This document shows positions 40,475 through 49,220 of a DNA stretch of 64,000 bases, one piece after another; positions within the stretch are counted from its first letter, which is position 1, and the number at the start of each line of letters is the position of its first letter. The notes below the pieces were generated by a model. It was given only the letters and a program-made list of their open reading frames with translations, ran no database searches and had not been told where the DNA came from. The DNA is taken from positions 1-64,000 of the forward strand of contig JBBRYB010000006.1 of the NCBI GenBank assembly GCA_038238115.1. The letters run 5' to 3'. This DNA comes from JBBRYB01 sp038238115 (GTDB taxonomy: Bacteria > Actinomycetota > Actinomycetes > Propionibacteriales > Nocardioidaceae). The translations under genes were made by a program, and so were the position numbers.

Positions 40475-42069
40475 CGCAGCAGGTCCGTCAGGAGGGGCAC
40501 TCCGCGCGCCACGTCAGCCAGGTGCAAGCGGAGCACCGGACGGTCGTGGTCGGCCAGGACTGCCGCGTCGCCGGCCGCCTGGGCGGTGATGAGCTCGCCG
40601 AAGCTGAACGGCCGATCGGGGATGGGGAGGTCGCTCGTCTCGGCGCAGGTGACCTGGAGGAAGACGCCCTGCGGCGGACCGCCCTTGTGGTACTGACCCG
40701 TCGAGTGCAGAAAGCGTGGCCCCCACCCGAATGTCACCGGGCGTCCGGTACGCGCCGCCAGCGTCGAGCGCACGTGGTGCAAGCCGGCGTCCCGCTCGGA
40801 GTCGAGGTAGGCCATGACCGCAAGATAGCCGTCCGCGTCGATCTTGCCCAGCAGTGCCTCGACGGCTCCCTCGAGCGAGTCAACGCCGTCAAGCAGAGCA
40901 TCGGAACCGCGAACCTCGATGTCGTCGTCGGTGATCGTGGCGGGTTCGGTCGCGGGCTGCTCGTCGAGCAACCCGCGCGCCGCCTGCTTGGCGCTCTCGA
41001 CGTCGGGCTGGTCGAAGGGGTTGATGCCGATCAGGCGTCCGGCGACCGCCGTTGCCGTCTCCCAGACGAGGAGCTGCGCGCCCAGCGTGCCTGACACGCA
41101 CACGAGCGGCTTGTCGCTGACGTCGATGTCGGTGCCCTGCTCTGGCGCCAGCACGGCCACGGTGACGTCGTCTGCCTCGAGCCGGAGCTCGGGTGCCTCG
41201 ACGCCTTCGAGGGCGACAGGAAGCACACCCTTCCCGAGCTTGCCGGTCGACTCGGCCACCAGCTGCTCAGCCCAGTCAGCGAACCCGACGACGCCCGACC
41301 CCGCGTCAGCGATGACGAGCTTGTCGTGACCTGCCGTCCCGGCGATCGCGGCGCCGAGCACCAGGCCCGGGTTGTCGACTGAGTCGCTGGCCAGGGTGTC
41401 CATGACCGCCTCGGCCTCGTCGAGAAGCTCGGAGACGTCGACGCCGGCGATCCCGGTCGGCACCAGGCCGAACGCCGTCAGGGCGCTGTAGCGGCCGCCG
41501 ACATGCGGATCGGCGGTGAACACCTTGCGATAGCCCTCGTCGTGCCCGAGCTTCTCCAGCTCCGAGCCAGGGTCGGTGACCACGACGAAACGGGACGCCG
41601 GGTCGATGCCGGCCTCCTCGAAGGCCGCCGCGAACGCCCGACGCTGGCTGTCGGTCTCCAGCGTGCCTCCGGACTTGCTCGACACCACGACGACGGTGCG
41701 TTCGAGATCTCCGGACAGCACGCGTCGTACGACGCTGGGGTTCGTCGAGTCGAGGATCACCAGCGGTACGTCGTAGGTGCGCGAGATGACCTCGGGCGCC
41801 AGCGACGAGCCGCCCATGCCGCAGAGCACGACGCGGTCGATGCCCTCGGACCACAGGTCGGCGCGCAGGGCGTCGATCTCGGCGAGCAGCGGACGAGACG
41901 AGCGCGGCAGGGCGACCCAGGACAGCCGGATCGACGCCTCGCTCTCGGCGTCGGGGCCCCACAAGGTGGCATCCTGGGCTGCCAGCGAGCTGGCCACCCG
42001 GTGGGATGCGAGGGTGGACACCTGCTCGTCGTACTGCTCCGAGGTCGTGACGGTCAGCGGCTGCTTCAC
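40471..42069 (-). CDS. pgi: glucose-6-phosphate isomerase
   Basis: A 532-residue sugar-phosphate isomerase with two SIS-type domains. Phosphate-binding segments are GMGGSSLAPEVI and VVSSKSGGTLET. GGRYSALTAFGLVP corresponds to the PGI signature. The C-terminal GPRFLHSTGQYHKGG carries the typical His/Lys region. It resembles the long actinobacterial and tal-fused PGI subfamily. It overlaps tal upstream and zwf downstream by four bases each. In M. tuberculosis pgi is elsewhere, so its presence inside the tkt-tal-zwf operon is a local difference. Confidence 0.92.
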   Translation of the reverse strand: MKQPLTVTTSEQYDEQVSTLASHRVASSLAAQDATLWGPDAESEASIRLSWVALPRSSRPLLAEIDALRADLWSEGIDRVVLCGMGGSSLAPEVISRTYDVPLVILDSTNPSVVRRVLSGDLERTVVVVSSKSGGTLETDSQRRAFAAAFEEAGIDPASRFVVVTDPGSELEKLGHDEGYRKVFTADPHVGGRYSALTAFGLVPTGIAGVDVSELLDEAEAVMDTLASDSVDNPGLVLGAAIAGTAGHDKLVIADAGSGVVGFADWAEQLVAESTGKLGKGVLPVALEGVEAPELRLEADDVTVAVLAPEQGTDIDVSDKPLVCVSGTLGAQLLVWETATAVAGRLIGINPFDQPDVESAKQAARGLLDEQPATEPATITDDDIEVRGSDALLDGVDSLEGAVEALLGKIDADGYLAVMAYLDSERDAGLHHVRSTLAARTGRPVTFGWGPRFLHSTGQYHKGGPPQGVFLQVTCAETSDLPIPDRPFSFGELITAQAAGDAAVLADHDRPVLRLHLADVARGVPLLTDLLR

Positions 42070-43175
42070 CGCTTGGCCTTGTCGAGGGCCTCTTTCACGG
42101 TGTCGAGCAGCTCCTGCCAGGACTTCTCGAACTTGTCGACCCCCTCGTCCTCGATCACCTTGACCACGTCGTCGTAGGGGATGCCGAGGCGCTCCAGATC
42201 CTCGAGCAGTCGGCGCGCGTCGTCGTAATGGGAGGTGACGGTGTCACCGATGACGTCGGCGTGGTCGGCGGTGGCGTCGATCGTGCCCTCAGGCATCGTG
42301 TTGACGGTGTTGGGCGCGACGAGCTCCGTGACGTACATGGTGTCGGGAAGGTCTGGATCCTTCACCGATGTGGAGGCCCATAGCGGCCGCTGTGCGTTGG
42401 CGCCCGCCGCCTCGAGCGCGCTCCAGCGGTCCGAGCCGAAGACGCGGGCGTACTCCTCGTAGGCCAGCCGTGCGTTGGCGATGGCCGCCTTGCTGCGCAG
42501 CGACTTGGCCTCCTCGGTGCCGATCGCGTCGAGGCGCTTGTCGACCTCCGTGTCGACGCGGCTGACGAAGAAGGAGGCGACGGACCGGATCGTCGACAGG
42601 TCGACGCCGGCGGCCTTGGCCCGGTCGAGCCCCTTCAGGTAGGCGTCCATCACCTTGCGGTAGCGGTCGAGGCTGAAGATCAGGGTGACGTTGACGCTGA
42701 TCCCGCCTTCGGTGGCGATCGTGATCGCCTCCAGGCCCTCCTCGGTGGCCGGGATCTTGATCATCACGTTGGGGCGGTCGACCATCCACCACAGCGCCCG
42801 CGCCTCGGCGATCGTCGCTCGGGTGTTGTGGGCCAGGCGCGGGTCGACCTCGATGCTCACCCGCCCGTCCTTGCCGTCCGTGCGGTCGTACACCTCACGC
42901 AGCTCGTCGCAGGCCCAACGGACGTCGTACGTCGTGATGGCGCGAACCGCCTCCTCGATCTCGACGCCCCGGGCCGCGAGGTCGTCGACCTGTTCGGCGT
43001 ACTCGTCGGCATGGGCGACGGCCTTCGCGAAGATGGTGGGGTTGGAGGTGACCCCGACGACGTGTTTGTCGCGGGCCAGGTCGGCGAGGTTGCCGGTGCG
43101 GAGCCGGTCGCGGGAGATGTCGTCGAGCCAGATGGACACCTCCTGGTCGGAGAGTGCTTGCAGTCGGTCGTTCAT
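42066..43175 (-). CDS. tal: transaldolase
   Basis: A 369-residue enzyme of the non-oxidative pentose phosphate pathway. The N-terminal VGVTSNPTIFAKA is the transaldolase signature, and the Schiff-base Lys is in NVMIKIPATEEGL near residue 140. VNVTLIFSLDRYR and ANAQRPLWASTSVKDP are also typical. ATG 43175 is four bases after the tkt stop. The upstream open frame beyond it is antisense-like and ignored. Confidence 0.96.
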   Translation of the reverse strand: MNDRLQALSDQEVSIWLDDISRDRLRTGNLADLARDKHVVGVTSNPTIFAKAVAHADEYAEQVDDLAARGVEIEEAVRAITTYDVRWACDELREVYDRTDGKDGRVSIEVDPRLAHNTRATIAEARALWWMVDRPNVMIKIPATEEGLEAITIATEGGISVNVTLIFSLDRYRKVMDAYLKGLDRAKAAGVDLSTIRSVASFFVSRVDTEVDKRLDAIGTEEAKSLRSKAAIANARLAYEEYARVFGSDRWSALEAAGANAQRPLWASTSVKDPDLPDTMYVTELVAPNTVNTMPEGTIDATADHADVIGDTVTSHYDDARRLLEDLERLGIPYDDVVKVIEDEGVDKFEKSWQELLDTVKEALDKAKR

Positions 43176-43179
43176 GTGC

Positions 43180-45321
43180 TCAGTCCTTTGATGAGTTGTG
43201 TGAGTGTGCGGCGCTGGCGGCGGCGATGCTGTCCTTGGCCGCCAGCGCCACGGTCTCGGCGGTGAGGCCGAACTCGTTGTAGAGCCGCTCGTAGTCCGCC
43301 GACGCGCCGAAGTGCTCGAGGGAGACACAGCGACCGTAGTCGCCGACGATGTCTCGCCAGCCCCACGCGACGCCCGCCTCGACCGAGACGCGTGCCTTGA
43401 CGATCGGAGGCAGCACCTGGTCGCGGTAGCTCTTGTCCTGCTCGTCGAACCACTCGCGGCATGGCATCGACACGACCCGGGCGCGGATGCCGTCCGCGGC
43501 GAGCTGCTCGCGGGCGGCCACGGCGATCTGCACCTCCGACCCAGTGCCGACCAGGAGCACGTCGGGTGCGCCGCCGTCGACGTCGAGCAGTGTGTAGGCG
43601 CCTCGGGCGACGCCAGAGGTGTCGGCGAAGCCCTCGGTGTCACGGGGGAAGACGGGGACGTTCTGCCGGGTCAGCGCCAGGCCCGCGGGGCGGTCGTCGT
43701 GCTCGAGGATGGTCTGCCACGCCGCCGTCGTCTCGTTGGCGTCGGCGGGTCGCACGATGTCGAGGCCGGGGATCGCGCGCAACGCCGACAGATGCTCGAT
43801 CGGCTGATGGGTGGGGCCGTCCTCGCCGAGCCCGATCGAGTCGTGTGTCCAGACGTAGGTAACGGGAAGCTCCATCAGCGCCGCGAGCCGGACTGCCGGC
43901 CGCATGTAGTCGGAGAACGTGAGGAACGTCCCGCCGTAGGGGCGGGTGCCCCCGTGCAGGGCAATGCCGTTCATGATCGCGCCCATGGCGTGCTCGCGGA
44001 TCCCGAAGTGGAGCACCCGGCCGTACCAGTCGCCGTCGAACTGCTTGGTCGCGTGCTCCGGCGGGATGAAGCTCGGCTCGCCCTTGGGCGTGGTGTTGTT
44101 GGAGCCGGCCAGGTCGGCGGAGCCGCCCCACAGCTCGGGGAGGACTCCGACGATGGCGCTCAGCACGTTTCCAGAGGCCGAGCGTGTGGCCATGCCCTTC
44201 GGGTCGGCGTCGAAGTGGGGCAGAGCGTCGGTCCACCCGGCGGGGAGGCTGTGCTCGCGCATCCGCTGGAACAGGGCCTTGCGGTCACCGGCCTTGTCGG
44301 CCCAGGCGTCGTACGACGTCTGCCACTGCCCCTGCAACTCCTTGCCCCGCGCAATCGCCTTGCGGGTGTGCTCCACGACTGCCGAGGAGACGTCGAAGGT
44401 GCGGTCGGGGTCGAAGCCGAGGATCTTCTTGGTCGCGGCGACCTCCTCGTCGCCCAGTGCGGAACCGTGCGCCTTGCCGGTGTTCTGCGCCGACGGTGCC
44501 GGCCAGGCGATGATCGTGCGCAGCTGGATGAAGCTCGGGCGGGTCGTCTCCGCCTTGGCAGCCTGGTAGGCCTTGAAGAGGGCCTGGATGTTCTCGCTGT
44601 ATCCCTTGCCGTCGTTGGTCCAGTCGACGGTCTGCACGTGCCAGCCGTATGCCTCGTAGCGCTTTGCGACGTCCTCGCTGAAGGCGATGTTGGTGTCGTC
44701 CTCGATCGAGATCTTGTTGGCGTCGTAGAGGAGGACGAGGTTGCCGAGCTGCTGGTGGCCGGCGAGCGAGGAGGCCTCGCCGCTGACGCCTTCCTCCATG
44801 TCGCCGTCGCTCGCGATCACGAAGATGTCGTGGTCGAAGATGCTCCTGCCCGTCGCCGGCTTGGGGTCGAAGAGACCTCGCTCGCGGCGGGCCGCCATCG
44901 CCATCCCTACCGCGTTGCCGACGCCTTGGCCGAGCGGACCGGTGGTGGTCTCGACACCGGCCGTGTGGCGGTGCTCGGGGTGGCCCGGTGTCTGGCTGCC
45001 CCACACCCGCAGGGCCTCGAGGTCGTCGAGCTCGAGGCCGTAGCCGGCGAGGTAGAGCTGGATGTAGAGCGTCAGGCTCGAGTGGCCGCACGACAAGACG
45101 AAGCGGTCGCGGCCCGGCCAGTCCGGGTCGGCCGGATTGTGGCGCATCAGCTTCTGGAAAATGAGGTATGCCGCGGGCGCCAGGCTCATCGCCGTACCGG
45201 GGTGGCCGTTGCCGACCTTCTGCACGGCGTCCATGGCGAGGACACGGATCGTGTCCACCGCTTGGTCGTCGACCTCGGACCAGTCGAGTTTCGAGTACCT
45301 GGCGTCAGAGTCGCTGGTCAC
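43180..45321 (-). CDS. tkt: transketolase
   Basis: A 713-residue thiamine-diphosphate enzyme moving two-carbon units. The N-terminal GNGHPGTAMSLAPAAY, the TPP motif SDGDMEEGVSGEAS...DANKISIED, and the pyrimidine domain with THDSIGLGEDGPTHQPIEH are complete. The C-terminal domain ends with AKDSIAAASAAHSHNSS. GTG 45321 is selected: the residues after it match the family start, and AAGGA lies about ten bases upstream. It is first in the six-gene operon, opposite ctaB across a 219-base divergent region in which I see only the ctaB TAGAGT hexamer. Confidence 0.96.
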   Translation of the reverse strand: MTSDSDARYSKLDWSEVDDQAVDTIRVLAMDAVQKVGNGHPGTAMSLAPAAYLIFQKLMRHNPADPDWPGRDRFVLSCGHSSLTLYIQLYLAGYGLELDDLEALRVWGSQTPGHPEHRHTAGVETTTGPLGQGVGNAVGMAMAARRERGLFDPKPATGRSIFDHDIFVIASDGDMEEGVSGEASSLAGHQQLGNLVLLYDANKISIEDDTNIAFSEDVAKRYEAYGWHVQTVDWTNDGKGYSENIQALFKAYQAAKAETTRPSFIQLRTIIAWPAPSAQNTGKAHGSALGDEEVAATKKILGFDPDRTFDVSSAVVEHTRKAIARGKELQGQWQTSYDAWADKAGDRKALFQRMREHSLPAGWTDALPHFDADPKGMATRSASGNVLSAIVGVLPELWGGSADLAGSNNTTPKGEPSFIPPEHATKQFDGDWYGRVLHFGIREHAMGAIMNGIALHGGTRPYGGTFLTFSDYMRPAVRLAALMELPVTYVWTHDSIGLGEDGPTHQPIEHLSALRAIPGLDIVRPADANETTAAWQTILEHDDRPAGLALTRQNVPVFPRDTEGFADTSGVARGAYTLLDVDGGAPDVLLVGTGSEVQIAVAAREQLAADGIRARVVSMPCREWFDEQDKSYRDQVLPPIVKARVSVEAGVAWGWRDIVGDYGRCVSLEHFGASADYERLYNEFGLTAETVALAAKDSIAAASAAHSHNSSKD

Positions 45322-45491
45322 AGCAGCGGGTCCTTCCTGGACGTGCCTGGACGTAGTCGTCGGTTGGACACGGCGGCCTCCGAGGGCGCCGCGCGCCACC
45401 AGGGTTGAGCCTACTGCGCGGGCTGCCGGCCTGCGCGCCAGCCGGGAGCCGATGAGCCGGACCCACGACCTGAGCGCGTTGGCGGCGGGAT

Positions 45492-45497
45492 TAGAGT
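45492..45497 (+). promoter_or_regulatory. -10 hexamer TAGAGT of the ctaB promoter
   Basis: TAGAGT lies 43 bases before GTG 45541 in the tkt/ctaB divergent region. Confidence 0.4.
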
Positions 45498-45540
45498 TGT
45501 GCGTAGAGGGGTTCGTGACGTGTTTCGATTCGAGGTGTCT

Positions 45541-46533
45541 GTGACGGCTGTCGACCCACAAGCCCCGGTGTTCTCCCCGGCGCCTGCGGCCGCCGACCAG
45601 GCAACCACCGCCAACCCGCCCGGCCTCGCCGGTGGCCGGCTGACGCGCACGAGGCAGGTGCTGTCGGCCTACGTCGCGCTGACGAAGCCGCGCATCGTGG
45701 AACTGCTCCTGCTCACCACCGTGCCCGTGATGTTTCTGGCTCAGGGCGGGGTGCCGTCGGGCTGGCTGGTGCTCGCCACCGTGGTGGGTGGGACGCTGGC
45801 GGCCGGCAGCGCGAACTCCCTGAACTGCGTCGTCGACCGTGACATCGACGAGCGGATGCTGCGGACCCGTCGTCGGCCGCTGCCGAGGCACCAGGTGTCG
45901 GTCCGGTCCGCGCTGGTCTTCGGTGTGGCGCAGGGCGTCGTGGCAACCCTGCTCCTCGGCCTGGCCGTGAACTGGCTGTCGGCGATGTTGGCCCTGGCGG
46001 CCAATGTGTTCTACGTGGTCGGCTACACGATAGTGCTCAAGCGACGTACGTCGCAGAACATCGTCTGGGGAGGAGCGGCCGGGTGCTTTCCCGCGGTGAT
46101 CGGGTGGACCGCTGTCACGGGTTCGCTCGCCTGGCCGCCCGTGATGCTCTTCCTGGTCGTGTTCTTCTGGACGCCGCCGCACTTCTGGTCGCTCGCGATC
46201 AGGTACCGAGACGACTATGCCAGCGCTGACGTGCCGATGCTGCCGGTGGTGGCCACGTCGTACGAGGTAGGTCGCCAGATCGTCGTCTACGCCTGGTTGA
46301 CGGTCGCGGCATCGCTCGCGCTCTGGCCGGTGGCATCGACGGGTTGGCTCTATCCCGTGGTGGCTGGTGTGCTCGGGGTGGCCTTCGCCGGCGAGGCACA
46401 CGCGCTGTGGCGGCGGGCTCGGGTGACCGAGGACGCCGTCGCACTCAAGGCGATGCGGCTCTTCCACTGGTCGAACGCCTACCTGGCGCTGCTCTTCCTC
46501 GCGGTGGCGATCGACCCTCTCGTCACCCGCTGA
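45541..46533 (+). CDS. ctaB: protoheme IX farnesyltransferase (heme O synthase)
   Basis: A 330-residue UbiA-superfamily membrane prenyltransferase making heme O from heme B. The allylic-diphosphate motif NSLNCVVDRDIDERM is near residue 105, with the second Asp motif around AIRYRDDYASADVPMLPVV. YVALTKPRIVELLLLTTVPVM is the typical first helix. Eight or nine hydrophobic helices can be traced. GTG 45541 follows GAGG; GTG 45535 is possible. It pairs functionally with ctaA at 47477-48418, and the tkt-ctaB divergence is conserved in M. tuberculosis. Confidence 0.94.
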   Translation: MTAVDPQAPVFSPAPAAADQATTANPPGLAGGRLTRTRQVLSAYVALTKPRIVELLLLTTVPVMFLAQGGVPSGWLVLATVVGGTLAAGSANSLNCVVDRDIDERMLRTRRRPLPRHQVSVRSALVFGVAQGVVATLLLGLAVNWLSAMLALAANVFYVVGYTIVLKRRTSQNIVWGGAAGCFPAVIGWTAVTGSLAWPPVMLFLVVFFWTPPHFWSLAIRYRDDYASADVPMLPVVATSYEVGRQIVVYAWLTVAASLALWPVASTGWLYPVVAGVLGVAFAGEAHALWRRARVTEDAVALKAMRLFHWSNAYLALLFLAVAIDPLVTR

Positions 46534-46624
46534 GTCGCCGGTGTTGTTGCCGGATCGTTGTCGCTGAGCCCGGTCAGCGGGTCGCGGCCGTGATTGGGTC
46601 GTCGTGTGAGAGGCGGGTGACTCG

Positions 46625-47422
46625 GTGAGCGTACGACGCGGTGGCCCCGCACGGCAGTGGTACGGCGCCAGGGCGTTGCTGTCCAGCGTTGCCGCGATGC
46701 TGGCATTGAGCCTGACCGGCGCGTGCAGCGCCGGCTCGTCCTCGGCAGCGGGCTCCGACTCGACCGCCGAACCGGCGGTCCCCGGCGCTGGCGACGGCTG
46801 CCTGACGAGTAGCGACCATGCGCGCCAGGTGCATTTCGGGACGCGGCAGGAGCTGGGCGGCTACGTGCTGGGCGGTGGCCCGCGCTGGGTCGTGCTGGGC
46901 CACCAGTCGGACGGTACGAGCTGTCAGATGCTGCCGATCGCGAGAGGCCTTGCCGAGGCGGGCTTTCAGGTGTTGGCGATCGACTTCTCCGGCACGGGCA
47001 GCTCACAGGTGTCGGACTCCGCCACACGCACGCTGGCCGACGACATGGTCGACGCCGTCGGGTTCGTGCACCGGGAGGGCGCCACGCGGGTCGCCGTGCT
47101 CGGGGCCTCGATGGGTGGCTACGCCAGCCTCGGCGCGGCCAAGGAGCTCGGCAGCACGGTGCAGGCCATCGTCAGTCTGTCGGCGCCGGCGTACTACACG
47201 GACGGTGGTCGTCCACCAGATCTGCGAGGCGTCGCGACGCCTGTCCTGCTGTACGTCGGTCGAGGTGACATCGCCTTCCTCGGCCCCAACCAGCACTACG
47301 CCAAGGTCGACAAGCGTGCCGAGCTGCATGTCCTGCCGTCCTCGCGCCATGGCGTGGACCTGGTCGATGCCCACGCCTTCGGCCGGATCGTCGACTTCTT
47401 GAACACTCAGCTCTCCACCTGA
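46625..47422 (+). CDS. alpha/beta hydrolase lipoprotein
   Basis: A 265-residue exported hydrolase. The signal sequence ends in a lipobox-like LTGAC (about residues 30-34), followed by a Ser/Ala-rich linker. The alpha/beta-hydrolase core has the nucleophile elbow GASMGGYAS (GxSxG), the oxyanion loop around LGHQSDG, and a C-terminal His in SSRHGVDLV. An Asp in VGRGDIAFL fits the triad acid position. Substrate unknown. It lies between ctaB and ctaA on the plus strand and is convergent to ctaA; there is no obvious link to heme biosynthesis. Confidence 0.8.
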   Translation: MSVRRGGPARQWYGARALLSSVAAMLALSLTGACSAGSSSAAGSDSTAEPAVPGAGDGCLTSSDHARQVHFGTRQELGGYVLGGGPRWVVLGHQSDGTSCQMLPIARGLAEAGFQVLAIDFSGTGSSQVSDSATRTLADDMVDAVGFVHREGATRVAVLGASMGGYASLGAAKELGSTVQAIVSLSAPAYYTDGGRPPDLRGVATPVLLYVGRGDIAFLGPNQHYAKVDKRAELHVLPSSRHGVDLVDAHAFGRIVDFLNTQLST

Positions 47423-47476
47423 CCCGCTCTGGCGCCTCGTTTGCCTGGCCGGCGCGAGGGCAGGGACGTTGAGGCC

Positions 47477-48418
47477 TCAGGTGGAAGGGAGGCCGCGGTC
47501 GCGAAGGCCGAGCAGCACCCAGGCGGCGGCCGCTGAGATCAGCGCGGCGCCGAGCACATGCACCGCGACGAGCACAACGGGAAGGTCGGTGAAGTACTGC
47601 GTGAAGCCGACCAGCCCCTGGGCCAGCTCGATCCCCAGCAGCCATGACACGGCCCGCTGGGCCCGCTCGGGTGCGCGCACCACGCGGAAGGCGACCAACG
47701 TGCCCGCGGTCAGGCCGACGAGCAGGAAGACGAGGTCGGCGTGCACCTGGCTGACGCCGACCGCGCTGAGGCCGGTCCGCGGCGAATGTACGTCGCCAGC
47801 GTGGGGGCCGGAGCCGGTGACCACCGTACCGACGTAGAGCACGAGCCAGGCGACCACGAACGTCGACCTCGCCAGGGCTGAGACCGCGGCTGGGACGGTC
47901 GGCCGCGCGGGACCGTCCCCCTCGTCCACCCGGCCCAGCAAGGCCACGGCCACCCCCACCAGCGCCAGCGACAGCAGCAGGTGTCCGGCAACGATCCATG
48001 GGTTGAGGTCGGTAAGGACGGTGACGCCGCCGAGCAGCGCCTGCGCCGGGACGCCGAGAGCCAGCACGGCGGCGTACCGACGCAACGCCGTCCGCCGCGG
48101 CGTGTAGCGCATCGCCGCGACCCAGGTCGCGACCGCAATCGCCGCGAGCGCGAACGTCAACAGCCGGTTGCTGAACTCGATGACGCCGTGCACTCCGAGG
48201 GCGTCATGGACGACGAACGAGCCGCCCGTGCAGCGAGGCCACGTCGGACAGCCCAGTCCGGAGCCGGTGAGCCGGACCGCCCCACCGGTCGCCACGATGA
48301 CGATGTTGGCCACCAGCGAAGCAACGGCGAGCAGCCGCATGGTGTGGCGTGACGGCGTCGCTGCCCGGGCCGAGCGCACGGTCCATCGTGGCGCGGAGGG
48401 GCGCTCGATCACTCCCAC
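47477..48418 (-). CDS. ctaA: heme A synthase (COX15/CtaA)
   Basis: A 313-residue, eight-helix membrane enzyme that oxidises heme O to heme A. All four heme-ligand histidines are visible: HGVIEFSNR, AGHLLLSLAL, QVHADLVFL and VAVHVLGAAL. RLTGSGLGCPTWPRC carries the extracellular Cys pair. It acts after CtaB to supply heme A to cytochrome c oxidase. Start GTG 48418; GTG 48412 is equally close to the homologous region. The start lies in one copy of a 19-bp direct repeat whose other copy overlaps the end of the ABC permease gene. Confidence 0.92.
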   Translation of the reverse strand: MGVIERPSAPRWTVRSARAATPSRHTMRLLAVASLVANIVIVATGGAVRLTGSGLGCPTWPRCTGGSFVVHDALGVHGVIEFSNRLLTFALAAIAVATWVAAMRYTPRRTALRRYAAVLALGVPAQALLGGVTVLTDLNPWIVAGHLLLSLALVGVAVALLGRVDEGDGPARPTVPAAVSALARSTFVVAWLVLYVGTVVTGSGPHAGDVHSPRTGLSAVGVSQVHADLVFLLVGLTAGTLVAFRVVRAPERAQRAVSWLLGIELAQGLVGFTQYFTDLPVVLVAVHVLGAALISAAAAWVLLGLRDRGLPST

Positions 48419-48455
48419 CGCGCAGTCACCTGCACCCGCTCGATCACTCCCACCG
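48402..48455. repeat. 19-bp direct repeat at the ABC permease/ctaA junction
   Basis: CGCTCGATCACTCCCACCG occurs at 48402-48420 and again at 48437-48455, exactly, with 16 bases between. One copy spans the permease stop, the other the ctaA start and its ribosome-binding region. Confidence 0.85.
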
Positions 48456-49220
48456 GAACGTCCTCACCGTCAGCGCGGCGGCCACCACGCCCCACGCCAC
48501 GAGCACGAGCAGGCGGAGCGCGCCGAGCCCGTCGCCCGCGAAGACCTCGCGCAGGCCCTCGGCCAGGGCGCCGGACGGCAGCACGGCCACGACCCGTTGG
48601 AGAGGTTCGGGGTACGTCGACAGCGGGATCACCACGGCGCCTGCCACGAGCAGCACGACGTAGACGAGGTTGGCACCGGCGAGGGTTGCCTCCGCACGAA
48701 GCGACCCGGCCATCAGCAAACCCAGGGCCGCGAAGGCGAGGGTGCCGAGCACGACGAGCAGTACGGCGTACAGCACAGCCGAAGGGCCGCCTCGCGGCTG
48801 CCATCCGAGGGTGAGCCCGGCAGCCGAGATCACCACGAGCTGGCCCACCTCGACCACAAGCAGCGAGACCACCTTGCCGAGCAAGAGCCCGCTGCGGGGC
48901 AGCGGCGACGCGCCCAGGCGCTTCAGCACGCCATAACGGCGCTCGAAGCCGGTTGCGATCGCCAACGACGTGAACGAGGTCGACAGCACGGCAAGGGCCA
49001 GCACGCCCGGTGTCAGGACGTCGATCCGGCGGCCCGCGCCGAGGTCCACGACCCCGCCGGACTCGGCGCCCCCGATCAGGAGCAGGAGCGGGATGACGAG
49101 AGCCAGCACAAGCTGCTCGCCGTTGCGCAGGAGCAGTCGCGACTCCATCGTGGCGTGCGCCCAGACGAGTTGTCCAAAGCTCCGTGTCCCGGGCGTCGGC
49201 GTGAACGTGAGATCGCTCAC
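48444..49220 (-). CDS. ABC-2 type exporter permease
   Basis: A 258-residue membrane protein with six predicted helices, starting with a soluble segment then LVLALVIPLLLLIGG. Its partner ATP-binding gene precedes it, overlapping by four bases. The family includes drug, polysaccharide and lipid exporters; substrate is unknown. The pair sits between ctaA and sufR, matching Rv1457c-Rv1458c of M. tuberculosis. Confidence 0.88.
   Translation of the reverse strand: MSDLTFTPTPGTRSFGQLVWAHATMESRLLLRNGEQLVLALVIPLLLLIGGAESGGVVDLGAGRRIDVLTPGVLALAVLSTSFTSLAIATGFERRYGVLKRLGASPLPRSGLLLGKVVSLLVVEVGQLVVISAAGLTLGWQPRGGPSAVLYAVLLVVLGTLAFAALGLLMAGSLRAEATLAGANLVYVVLLVAGAVVIPLSTYPEPLQRVVAVLPSGALAEGLREVFAGDGLGALRLLVLVAWGVVAAALTVRTFRWE

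Noticed and set aside
43204..45408. A 734-residue plus-strand open frame opposite tkt
   Set aside because: It is the antisense of a complete, conserved transketolase, has no recognisable domain, and arises from the high GC third positions of tkt.
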